From the NCBI GenBank assembly GCA_013696185.1, contig JACCZA010000129.1, forward strand, positions 1-12,216: a stretch of 12,216 nt of DNA, written 5' to 3'. Below are positions 7,191 through 12,216 of the stretch, one piece after another. The DNA comes from Actinomycetota bacterium (GTDB taxonomy: Bacteria > Actinomycetota > Thermoleophilia > Gaiellales > Gaiellaceae). A model generated the notes under the pieces. That model did not search any database. It was not told the DNA's origin and saw only the letters and a program-made list of their open reading frames with translations. How positions within the stretch are numbered: position 1 is the first letter of the stretch; every line of letters begins with the position of its first letter. The position numbers and the translations under genes were made by a program.

Positions 7191-7993
7191 GCCCCGCGGA
7201 GCTCGAGTCGGCGATCGCGCGGGCGTGGGAGGCCGGCGGCGGCGAGCCCGAGGCCGTCGAGGAGACGATCGGGCTCCTCGATCGTGGCGCGCTGCGCGTC
7301 GCGGAGCCCCAGGGCGACGGCTGGGTCGTGCACGAGTGGGTGAAGCAGGCGATCCTTCTCTACTTCAAGCTGCGCAACGTCGAGCCCGAGACGGTGGGCC
7401 CGTTCCGCTACCTGGACAAGGTGCCGCTCAAGCAGGTGGAGCCGGCCGACGGGGTGCGCGTCGTGCCGCCGGCCGTGGCCCGCCGCGGCTCGTTCCTCTC
7501 GCCCGGGGTGGTGCTGATGCCGGGCTACGTCAACATCGGCGCGTGGGTCGGACCGCGCACGATGGTGGACACGTGGGCCACGGTCGGGTCGTGCGCGCAG
7601 ATCGGCGCCGACGTCCACCTCGCCGGCGGTGTGGGTATCGGAGGGGTGCTCGAGCCCCTGCAGGCGAGCCCGGTGATCGTCGAGGACGGCGCGTTTCTCG
7701 GCTCGCGCTGCATCGTGACCGAGGGCGTCCGCATCGGCGCGGGTGCCGTGCTGGCCCCGAACGTCTCGCTCACCGCCTCCGTGCCGATCGTCGACGTCAG
7801 GGGCCCCGAGCCGGTCGAGCACCGGGGGCACGTGCCGCCGCGCTCGGTCGTCCTGCCGGGGACGCGCCCGCGCTCCTACCCCGCCGGCACGTTCCAGGTC
7901 GCCTGCGCCCTGATCGTCGGCGAGCGCAGCGCCGCGACCGATCTGAAGACGAGCCTGAACGACGTCCTGCGCGAGTTCTCGATCGGCACCTGA
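7187..7993 (+). CDS. dapD: Tetrahydrodipicolinate N-succinyltransferase (E. coli-type DapD)
   Basis: Transfers succinyl from succinyl-CoA to tetrahydrodipicolinate, committing it to the succinylase branch of meso-DAP and lysine synthesis; a cytosolic trimer in this family. From CTG 7187 the product is 268 residues, against 274 in E. coli. It aligns along its length with E. coli DapD: LLDRGALRVAE (30-40), FRYLDKVPLK, RVVPPA, then left-handed beta-helix hexapeptides through VLMPGYVNIGA, MVDTWATVGSCAQIG and GGVGIGGVLEPLQA, and a C-terminal domain ending DLKTSLNDVLREF. Catalytic Asp141 of E. coli corresponds to Asp128. The position of E. coli Glu189 appears to be Ile176 (GSRCIVTEGV), as in a subtype I recall from Bacteroidetes. 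No ATG, GTG or TTG lies in frame near the family N-terminus. CTG overlapping the upstream stop (CTGA) and preceded by GGAG is the best start. It is a different type from the longer mycobacterial DapD. Confidence 0.94.
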   Translation: MSPAELESAIARAWEAGGGEPEAVEETIGLLDRGALRVAEPQGDGWVVHEWVKQAILLYFKLRNVEPETVGPFRYLDKVPLKQVEPADGVRVVPPAVARRGSFLSPGVVLMPGYVNIGAWVGPRTMVDTWATVGSCAQIGADVHLAGGVGIGGVLEPLQASPVIVEDGAFLGSRCIVTEGVRIGAGAVLAPNVSLTASVPIVDVRGPEPVEHRGHVPPRSVVLPGTRPRSYPAGTFQVACALIVGERSAATDLKTSLNDVLREFSIGT

Positions 7994-8012
7994 GCGGGAG
8001 TCCGGCCCACCG

Positions 8013-8810
8013 CTACACGGCCGGCTCGTCCGGGAGCTCGCCGCGGAAGACCTCCTCCGCGGGGCCGGTCAGGTACGCCGTGTCCCCGACCACCTCGACC
8101 CGCACCTCCCCGCCAGGCAGGCGCACGGCGACGGGGCTCTCGGCCCAGCCGTTCCTCACGGCGGCGGCGGCGGCGGCGACCGCGCTCGTCCCGGAGGAGA
8201 GCGTCTCCCCCGCGCCCCGCTCCCACACCGCCACGGTCAGCTCGCTGCGGCTCTCCACGCGGACGAGCTGGACGTTCGTTCGCTGCGGAAAGCGGGCGTG
8301 GCGCTCGATCAGCGGGCCGAGGCGGAGCAGGTCGCGCCTCGACGGCTCGCGCCGAAGGACCGCGTGCGGGTTGCCGACCAAGACGGGCGTGAGCTCGAGC
8401 TCCTCCCCGTCGACGTCGAGCCGCTCGTTCGCGCCCACATGGACGAGCCCCAGGTGCATGCGCACGCTCGAGCCGCTCACGACCGCCACGGTCAGCCTGC
8501 CGCCGACCAGAATCCGCAGCGCCTCCTCCTCCTCCTTCGCCGCTTCGCCGCGGATCCGCCCCGCCAGCCAGCGCGCGGCGATGCGCGTGCCGTTGCCGGA
8601 GAGCTCGGCCGTCGAGCCGTCGGGATTCCAGATCTCGACGTGCGCCTCGACACCCACCTGGGAGCGGATCTCCAGCAGTCCGTCGGCGCCGACGCCGTAG
8701 TGGCGGTCGCAGAGCGCGCGCACGCGCTCGGGCGTGAGCGGGACGGCGAGCTCAGCCCGCTCGACGAGCAGGTAGTCGTTCCCGAGCGCCTGCCACTTCG
8801 AGAATCTCAT
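8013..8810 (-). CDS. dapF: Diaminopimelate epimerase homologue with both catalytic cysteines replaced by serine
   Basis: The family interconverts LL- and meso-DAP without a cofactor, using two cysteines as acid and base. This 265-residue protein keeps the fold marks: GNDY (10-13), GVGADGLLEI (39-48), NPDGSTAEL (62-70), GNGTR (72-76), GNPHAV (146-151), TNVQ (178-181) and WERGAGETL (196-204). The first catalytic position (normally Cys before GNG) is Ser71, codon TCC at 8600-8598. The second (normally A-C-G-T-G) is Ser206 in LSSGTSA, codon TCC at 8195-8193. Both readings are unambiguous in the nucleotides. ATG 8810 was chosen because GGGGAG lies 7 nt upstream; the frame stays open to 8852. The gene starts inside the end of miaA (59-nt overlap) and is the last of the minus-strand run, 19 nt from dapD. 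DAP epimerase function is supported by the dap neighbours but questioned by the missing thiols; a subfamily with another mechanism or reaction is possible. Confidence 0.88.
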   Translation of the reverse strand: MRFSKWQALGNDYLLVERAELAVPLTPERVRALCDRHYGVGADGLLEIRSQVGVEAHVEIWNPDGSTAELSGNGTRIAARWLAGRIRGEAAKEEEEALRILVGGRLTVAVVSGSSVRMHLGLVHVGANERLDVDGEELELTPVLVGNPHAVLRREPSRRDLLRLGPLIERHARFPQRTNVQLVRVESRSELTVAVWERGAGETLSSGTSAVAAAAAAVRNGWAESPVAVRLPGGEVRVEVVGDTAYLTGPAEEVFRGELPDEPAV

Positions 8811-9675
8811 CGGCGATCTCCCCGGCTGGTCGATCGGCGCGGACGCTAACAAGGCCCGGGATCCGTCGCTGCCACTTCCGCTGGTAGGCGGCGAAGCGCC
8901 GCGTCCTCACGACGAGCGCCGCGAGCGCCTCCGCGGGCGGCAGGCTCGCGATCTCGTCGATGCCGATCGCCCGGCGTGCCGCCGCGGAGATCGGGCGCGT
9001 CAGCGCCCGGCGCACCTCGGCCTCGACGCCTTCCTCGAACATCAGCTGGGCCCGCTCGACGATGCGTCGCTCGAGCACCGCCGGGTCCAGCTCGAGCCCG
9101 AAGACGTGCGTTGGATGCCGTGTCTCGCCCTCCCAGAGACGGTCGCGCCGGCGAGCCGGCCCTCCCCTCTCCGCGAGCTCGAGCGCGCGCACGACCCGCC
9201 GGCGGTCGTTCGGGTGCACCGCCGCGGCCGCGCCGGGATCGCACGCGGCGAGGAGGGCGTGCGCTCCGCCGGGGCCGAGGGCGTCATAGGCCGTCTCGGA
9301 GCGCTCCCGCGCGCCCGGCTCCGGGGCAGGCGGCAGCTCCAGCTCCGCGAGGGCCGCGCGCAGGTAGAGGCCGGTGCCGCCGACGACGATCGGCGTGCGG
9401 CCGGCAGCGAGCACCTCGTCGATCGCCGCGTGCGCGAGATCTGCGTACTCCCCGACCGAGCCCTCGTGGTCGAGCGCCCAGACCCCGACGAGGCGCGTCG
9501 GGCGCTCCGGCTGATTCGTCAGGATCGGCAGGCCGCGGTAGGCCTGCATGGAGTCGGCCGAGACGAGCTCGCCCCCCGTTCGCTCGGCGAGCTCCTGGGC
9601 GATCCGGCTCTTGCCGGAGGCTGTCGGTCCGAAGAGGGCGAGGACCGCGCCGCTAGGCGCCGGGCGGGGTCGCAT
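8752..9675 (-). CDS. miaA: tRNA dimethylallyltransferase
   Basis: Transfers dimethylallyl from DMAPP to N6 of A37 in tRNAs that read codons beginning with U, giving i6A, the substrate for MiaB. The 307-residue protein has the P-loop GPTASGKS (16-23), the DSMQAYRGL segment (41-49) with the catalytic-site Asp and the Gln and Tyr that recognise A37, VVGGTGLYLRA (97-107), and the C-terminal RTRRFAAYQRKWQRR tRNA-binding stretch. The length is normal for the family (about 300-316). ATG 9675 follows a purine-rich GGAAGG at a short distance. It overlaps the epimerase gene upstream by 23 nt and dapF downstream by 59 nt, so the four minus-strand genes are likely one transcript. Confidence 0.95.
   Translation of the reverse strand: MRPRPAPSGAVLALFGPTASGKSRIAQELAERTGGELVSADSMQAYRGLPILTNQPERPTRLVGVWALDHEGSVGEYADLAHAAIDEVLAAGRTPIVVGGTGLYLRAALAELELPPAPEPGARERSETAYDALGPGGAHALLAACDPGAAAAVHPNDRRRVVRALELAERGGPARRRDRLWEGETRHPTHVFGLELDPAVLERRIVERAQLMFEEGVEAEVRRALTRPISAAARRAIGIDEIASLPPAEALAALVVRTRRFAAYQRKWQRRIPGLVSVRADRPAGEIADEILEVAGARERLPARRAG
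8818..8823 (-). promoter_or_regulatory. Shine-Dalgarno fixing the dapF start
   Basis: GGGGAG on the minus strand, 7 nt before ATG 8810 and inside the miaA coding sequence. It selects this ATG over the upstream in-frame possibility at 8852. Confidence 0.6.
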
Positions 9676-10678
9676 ACGCCTTCCACCCGATCTCCGAGGC
9701 GTCGACCGCGTGGGGCAGATCGTCCTCCGGATGCACTGAGCGATGCTCGCGGAACCACGCCACCGAGCGCGGGATGCCGTCGTCGAGCGGCACGCGCGGC
9801 GTCCAGCCGAGGAGGTCCCGCGCCTTGCGGATGTCGGCGACGTAGTGCGTGACTTCGCCGAGGAGGGACGGCGCCATGGTCATCCTCGGCTCGACGCCGA
9901 GCTCGGCGCCGATCAGCTCCGCGGCGCGCACGAGAGTGTTGCCCTCCCCGAAGGCCAGGTTGATCGTCTCGTTCCCGATCCGCCCGACCGCGAGCTCCTC
10001 GATGCCGCGCACGATCCCCTCGATGCAGTCGTCGACGTAGGTGAAGTCGAGCACCTTGTCGGCTCCGCCGTAGACGGTGATCGGCTCGCCTCGCAGTATC
10101 GAGTGGGTGAAGAGGGGCAGAACACGCGACATGCGCCGCAGATCGTTGTCGAAGCGGCCGTACACGTTCGAGAAGCGAAAGACGAGATAGCGGAGCGCGT
10201 AGCAGCGCGCGTACGAGTAGATCAGCGCCTCGCTCGCGATCTTCGAGGCCGAGTACGGGCTCTCGGTGAAGGCGAAGTCGGCGCTCTCCTCGCCGTAGCC
10301 CTCGAAGCGGCGCACGTCGCCGTAGACCTCCCGCGTCGAGGAGAACACGAGCGGCACGCGCTGCTGGCGGCAGTACTCGAGCACGTTGAAGGTCATCACG
10401 GCGTTCTCGAGCGCCCGGTGCGGCTCGCGCACGAGCTGGTGCACCTTCGCGTGGGCCGCGAGGTGGACGACGAGGTCGGCCGGTGGGTACTCGACGCCGC
10501 CGATCCCGCCCGGGAAGGCGGGATAGTGCTGGCTCAGATCCTGGAGCAGGTAGCGGAAGTCGTCGGTCCAGGTGTTCAGGCGATTGTCGACACCGAACAC
10601 CTCGTGACCGTCCTCGAGCAGCCGCAGGGCGAGATTCGTGCCGATCTGCCCGCTCGAGCCCGTGACGAGGATGCGCAT
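9653..10678 (-). CDS. NAD-dependent nucleotide-sugar epimerase/dehydratase (extended SDR)
   Basis: An extended short-chain dehydrogenase of the GalE/RmlB/UDP-xylose synthase group; it probably modifies a nucleotide sugar for cell-surface glycans. The exact substrate cannot be read from the sequence. The 341-residue protein has an N-terminal Rossmann motif GSSGQIG (7-13), Asp31 at the end of beta-2 favouring NAD over NADP, and the HLAAHAKV cofactor segment (72-79). The catalytic set is Thr115 in FSSTREVYG with the Tyr142/Lys146 pair in YSASK, then FRFSNVYG and the C-terminal LGWTPRVPLDDGI typical of sugar epimerases. The insertion WTDDFRYLLQDLSQHYPAF (37-55) between beta-2 and the cofactor loop is not familiar to me. 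The start overlaps the miaB stop (TGATG), and the gene ends 23 nt inside miaA. It is an unexpected gene to find between miaB and miaA. Confidence 0.92.
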   Translation of the reverse strand: MRILVTGSSGQIGTNLALRLLEDGHEVFGVDNRLNTWTDDFRYLLQDLSQHYPAFPGGIGGVEYPPADLVVHLAAHAKVHQLVREPHRALENAVMTFNVLEYCRQQRVPLVFSSTREVYGDVRRFEGYGEESADFAFTESPYSASKIASEALIYSYARCYALRYLVFRFSNVYGRFDNDLRRMSRVLPLFTHSILRGEPITVYGGADKVLDFTYVDDCIEGIVRGIEELAVGRIGNETINLAFGEGNTLVRAAELIGAELGVEPRMTMAPSLLGEVTHYVADIRKARDLLGWTPRVPLDDGIPRSVAWFREHRSVHPEDDLPHAVDASEIGWKAYATPPGA

Positions 10679-11997
10679 CAGGCTGCGACCGCGGCGAGAC
10701 TCGAGCCGCGCAGCGTCGTGGAGGTCGAGCCCTCGATCGCGACCTGCACGAGCTCGCCCGGCGCAGCGACGCCGGCGAAGTTGACGGTCGTGTTGCGCCG
10801 CGTGCGGCCGCGCAGGAGGCCCTCCCCACCCCGGCTCGGTCCCTCGACGAGCACCTCCTCGACGCGTCCGACGCGCGTGGCGTTGCGATCCGCCGCGATC
10901 CGCTGCACGGTCTCGATCAGCCGCTCGATCCGGCGCTGCCTCACCTCGGGCGGCACCTGGTCGGGCAGGGTTGCGGCCTCCGTGCCGGCGCGGGGCGAGT
11001 AGACGAAGGTGTACGCGCCGTCGTAACCGACCTCCTCGACCAGCTCGAGCGTCTGCTCGAAGTCGCCCTCGGACTCCCCCGGAAACCCGACGATGACGTC
11101 GGTCGTGAGCGCGAGATCGGGGATCGCGGCCCGTAGCTCGTCGACGAGTGCCAGATACCGCTCACGGCTGTAGGTTCGGCGCATCGCCTTCAGAATCCTC
11201 GTCGAGCCCGACTGCAGCGGCAGGTGCGCGTGCTCGCAGACCGACGCGCACTCGGCCATCGCCGCGAGCACCGGCCGGCGGAAGTCCTTCGGATGCGGGC
11301 TCGTGAAGCGAATGCGGTCGATTCCCTCGACCTCGTCGCACGCGCGTAGGAGCTCTCCAAACTCCGTGCGCACGCCGGGCAGGAGATCGCGCCCGTACGA
11401 GTTGACGTTCTGGCCGAGCAGTGTGATCTCGCGCACGCCCTCGGCCGCGAGGCGGGTCACCTCCGCCACCACGTCTCCCGGCCGTCTGCTCTGCTCGCGC
11501 CCCCTCACCGCCGGCACGATGCAGTAGGAGCACTTGGAGTTGCAGCCCATCGAGACCTGCACCCAGGCCTGGAAGCGACGCTCACGCTTGGGCGGAAGGT
11601 CGCCAGCGAAGGAGCGCCACTCGGCGAAGCGCCCCCTCGGCGCCGTGCCGCCTGCGTCGAGCCAATCGCCGAGGTGCGGGATCGAGCCGGGGCCGAAGGC
11701 GACATCGACCTCGGGGTAGAGCTCGAAGATCCGCTCGCGCTGCGCCTCGGCGTAGCAGCCTCCGACGGCGATCACGCGCTCGGGGTCCCGCCGCTTGTGC
11801 GCCGCCGCCTGCGCGAGGTGCGCAGCGAAGCGCGCGTCGGGCTTCTCGCGCACGGTGCAGGTGTTGAAGACGACGACGTCTGCCTCCTCCTGCGACGGCG
11901 CCTCGCCGAGCCCGAGCGACTCCAGCAGCCCCTTGATCCGCTCGGAATCGTGCGCGTTCATCTGGCAACCGAACGTCGTGACGTGGTACCGCCTCAT
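10678..11997 (-). CDS. miaB: tRNA-2-methylthio-N6-dimethylallyladenosine synthase
   Basis: A radical-SAM methylthiotransferase that converts i6A37 to ms2i6A37 in tRNA, acting after MiaA. The 439-residue protein shows the full three-domain layout. The UPF0004 N-terminal domain carries Cys11 (TTFGCQMN), Cys47 (NTCTVREK) and Cys81 (GGCYAE) for the auxiliary cluster. The radical-SAM core has CNSKCSYC (Cys152, 156, 159), followed by LLGQNVNSYG and LPLQSGS. A C-terminal TRAM domain follows (about 370-435). MiaB is preferred over RimO or MtaB because of the FGCQMN and NTCTVRE signatures and the miaA gene nearby. ATG 11997 has no Shine-Dalgarno; a -10 box lies 13 nt upstream and a hairpin-rich leader beyond that. 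It heads the minus-strand run and joins the epimerase gene through TGATG. Confidence 0.97.
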   Translation of the reverse strand: MRRYHVTTFGCQMNAHDSERIKGLLESLGLGEAPSQEEADVVVFNTCTVREKPDARFAAHLAQAAAHKRRDPERVIAVGGCYAEAQRERIFELYPEVDVAFGPGSIPHLGDWLDAGGTAPRGRFAEWRSFAGDLPPKRERRFQAWVQVSMGCNSKCSYCIVPAVRGREQSRRPGDVVAEVTRLAAEGVREITLLGQNVNSYGRDLLPGVRTEFGELLRACDEVEGIDRIRFTSPHPKDFRRPVLAAMAECASVCEHAHLPLQSGSTRILKAMRRTYSRERYLALVDELRAAIPDLALTTDVIVGFPGESEGDFEQTLELVEEVGYDGAYTFVYSPRAGTEAATLPDQVPPEVRQRRIERLIETVQRIAADRNATRVGRVEEVLVEGPSRGGEGLLRGRTRRNTTVNFAGVAAPGELVQVAIEGSTSTTLRGSSLAAVAA

Positions 11998-12004
11998 AAA
12001 CCGT

Positions 12005-12051
12005 GGGGGAAACCTAGCGGTTAGCGCGGGTGGAAACCTCCGGTTTCCCCC
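12005..12051. repeat. 10-bp perfect inverted repeat in the miaB leader
   Basis: GGGGGAAACC at 12005-12014 is the exact reverse complement of GGTTTCCCCC at 12042-12051. The right arm is also part of the hairpin at 12025-12055, so the two pairings exclude each other. The left arm ends only 8 nt before the miaB start. It could be an RNA switch, or a DNA operator overlapping the -10 box. Confidence 0.6.
12011..12016 (-). promoter_or_regulatory. Possible -10 box for miaB
   Basis: TAGGTT on the minus strand, 13 nt before the miaB ATG, would give a leader of only about 7 nt. It overlaps one arm of the long inverted repeat described next. Transcription could instead start further upstream and include the hairpins; the sequence alone does not decide. 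Confidence 0.35.
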
Positions 12052-12055
12052 CGCG
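12025..12055. repeat. Strong hairpin upstream of miaB
   Basis: CGCGGG, one T-C mismatch, GGAAACC, loop TCC, GGTTTCC, then CCCGCG: 13 paired bases around a 3-nt loop. It looks like an intrinsic terminator stem, but neither strand has a T tract after it. It may insulate miaB from a gene to the right, or act as a leader structure. Confidence 0.65.
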
Positions 12056-12098
12056 GGCCCCCCTTCCCTGACAGAGCACGCTGATCGGACGACTGACT

Positions 12099-12130
12099 GG
12101 CCTCCCGGGCGAGTGAATCGCCCTCCGGCC
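12099..12130. repeat. Hairpin with flanking GGCC arms
   Basis: GGGCGA (12107-12112), loop GTGAA, TCGCCC (12118-12123) form a 6-bp stem. GGCC at 12099-12102 and 12127-12130 can close a lower stem across a small internal loop. It is part of a run of three hairpins in the non-coding right end. Confidence 0.5.
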
Positions 12131-12158
12131 TACGACTCCTCGCGTTGTTCGGACACCG

Positions 12159-12185
12159 AGAGGCGAAAAGGCGTTCGCCTCTTTA
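12159..12185 (+). terminator. Hairpin, possible weak intrinsic terminator
   Basis: AGAGGCGAA (12159-12167), loop AAGGCG, TTCGCCTCT (12174-12182) form a perfect 9-bp stem, followed by a short TTTA on the plus strand. The T run is short for a classical terminator. No plus-strand gene in the window reads into it, so a structural RNA role is equally possible. Confidence 0.35.
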
Positions 12186-12216
12186 GGTCACCTCGGGAGG
12201 GGGGTGTGAGGGGAAC

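Larger units (their letters stand above)
11998..12216. other. Non-coding right end
   Basis: 219 nt with no supportable coding region. It holds the miaB start region and the three hairpins listed separately. The last 25 nt are purine-rich on the plus strand (GGGAGGGGGGTGTGAGGGG) and could precede a gene starting beyond the window, but no start can be supported. No tRNA or known riboswitch was recognised on either strand. Confidence 0.6.

Noticed and set aside
8002..8024. CCGGCC...GGCCGG inverted repeat between dapD and dapF as a bidirectional terminator
   Set aside because: It is only 6 bp with an 11-nt loop, has no T tract, and such GC palindromes are common by chance at this composition.
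8752..8852. Upstream dapF start at 8852
   Set aside because: The additional residues (MLASAPIDQPGRSP) do not fit the family N-terminus, whereas ATG 8810 has a well-placed GGGGAG and begins directly with MRFSKWQALGNDY.
12107..12123. T-arm-like stem-loop suggesting a tRNA on the minus strand
   Set aside because: The loop does not fit a TTCRANY T-loop at the right offset, and no acceptor, D or anticodon arms could be found around it.
12197..12216. Start of another gene at the right edge (GTG after a purine-rich run)
   Set aside because: Only a few codons could be read before the window ends, so there is nothing to support it.

Overview
The window is about 12.2 kb of very GC-rich DNA, densely packed with genes. 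It suggests an actinobacterial chromosome, possibly a deep-branching lineage such as Thermoleophilia; this is inferred from gene content and is not proven. The supporting signs are a MurT/GatD lipid II amidation pair (a Gram-positive trait), an actinobacterial-style dUTPase motif V (GHGSSG, with His where most families have Phe), frequent GTG starts, and several genes whose start codon lies 7-13 nt after a -10-like box with no Shine-Dalgarno (SD) sequence. No mobile element, CRISPR array, tRNA or rRNA gene was found. All twelve genes look chromosomal, and none is obviously broken apart from truncation at the left edge.

Layout. Positions 1-1411 (minus) hold a membrane-anchored GGDEF diguanylate cyclase that runs off the left end. 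It is divergent from murT-gatD (1579-3695, plus), which is followed by a small secreted protein of unknown function (3707-4192, plus). That gene meets dut tail to tail, the two stop codons sharing one CTAG. hflX-dut form an overlapping minus-strand pair (5942-4189). hflX is divergent from a dapC-like aminotransferase and dapD (6042-7993, plus), which converge on a minus-strand run: miaB, an NDP-sugar epimerase, miaA and dapF (11997-8013), in which every junction overlaps. The right end (11998-12216) is non-coding and unusually rich in hairpins.

How the genes work together. The aminotransferase, DapD and DapF belong to the succinylase route to meso-diaminopimelate and lysine. MurT-GatD then amidates the D-Glu of lipid II, so DAP supply and stem-peptide amidation are neighbours. 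MiaA and MiaB act in sequence on A37 of tRNAs to give ms2i6A. HflX is a ribosome-associated GTPase and Dut cleans up dUTP.

Most interesting points. The DapF homologue has serine in place of both catalytic cysteines. dapD appears to start at CTG, overlapping the aminotransferase stop. The miaB leader can fold into two mutually exclusive hairpins. A recurrent leaderless-promoter pattern is visible at several genes. A 14-codon ORF overlaps the start of the diguanylate cyclase. I saw no wholly new multi-gene system here; the double-serine DapF is the strongest candidate for unexpected biology.
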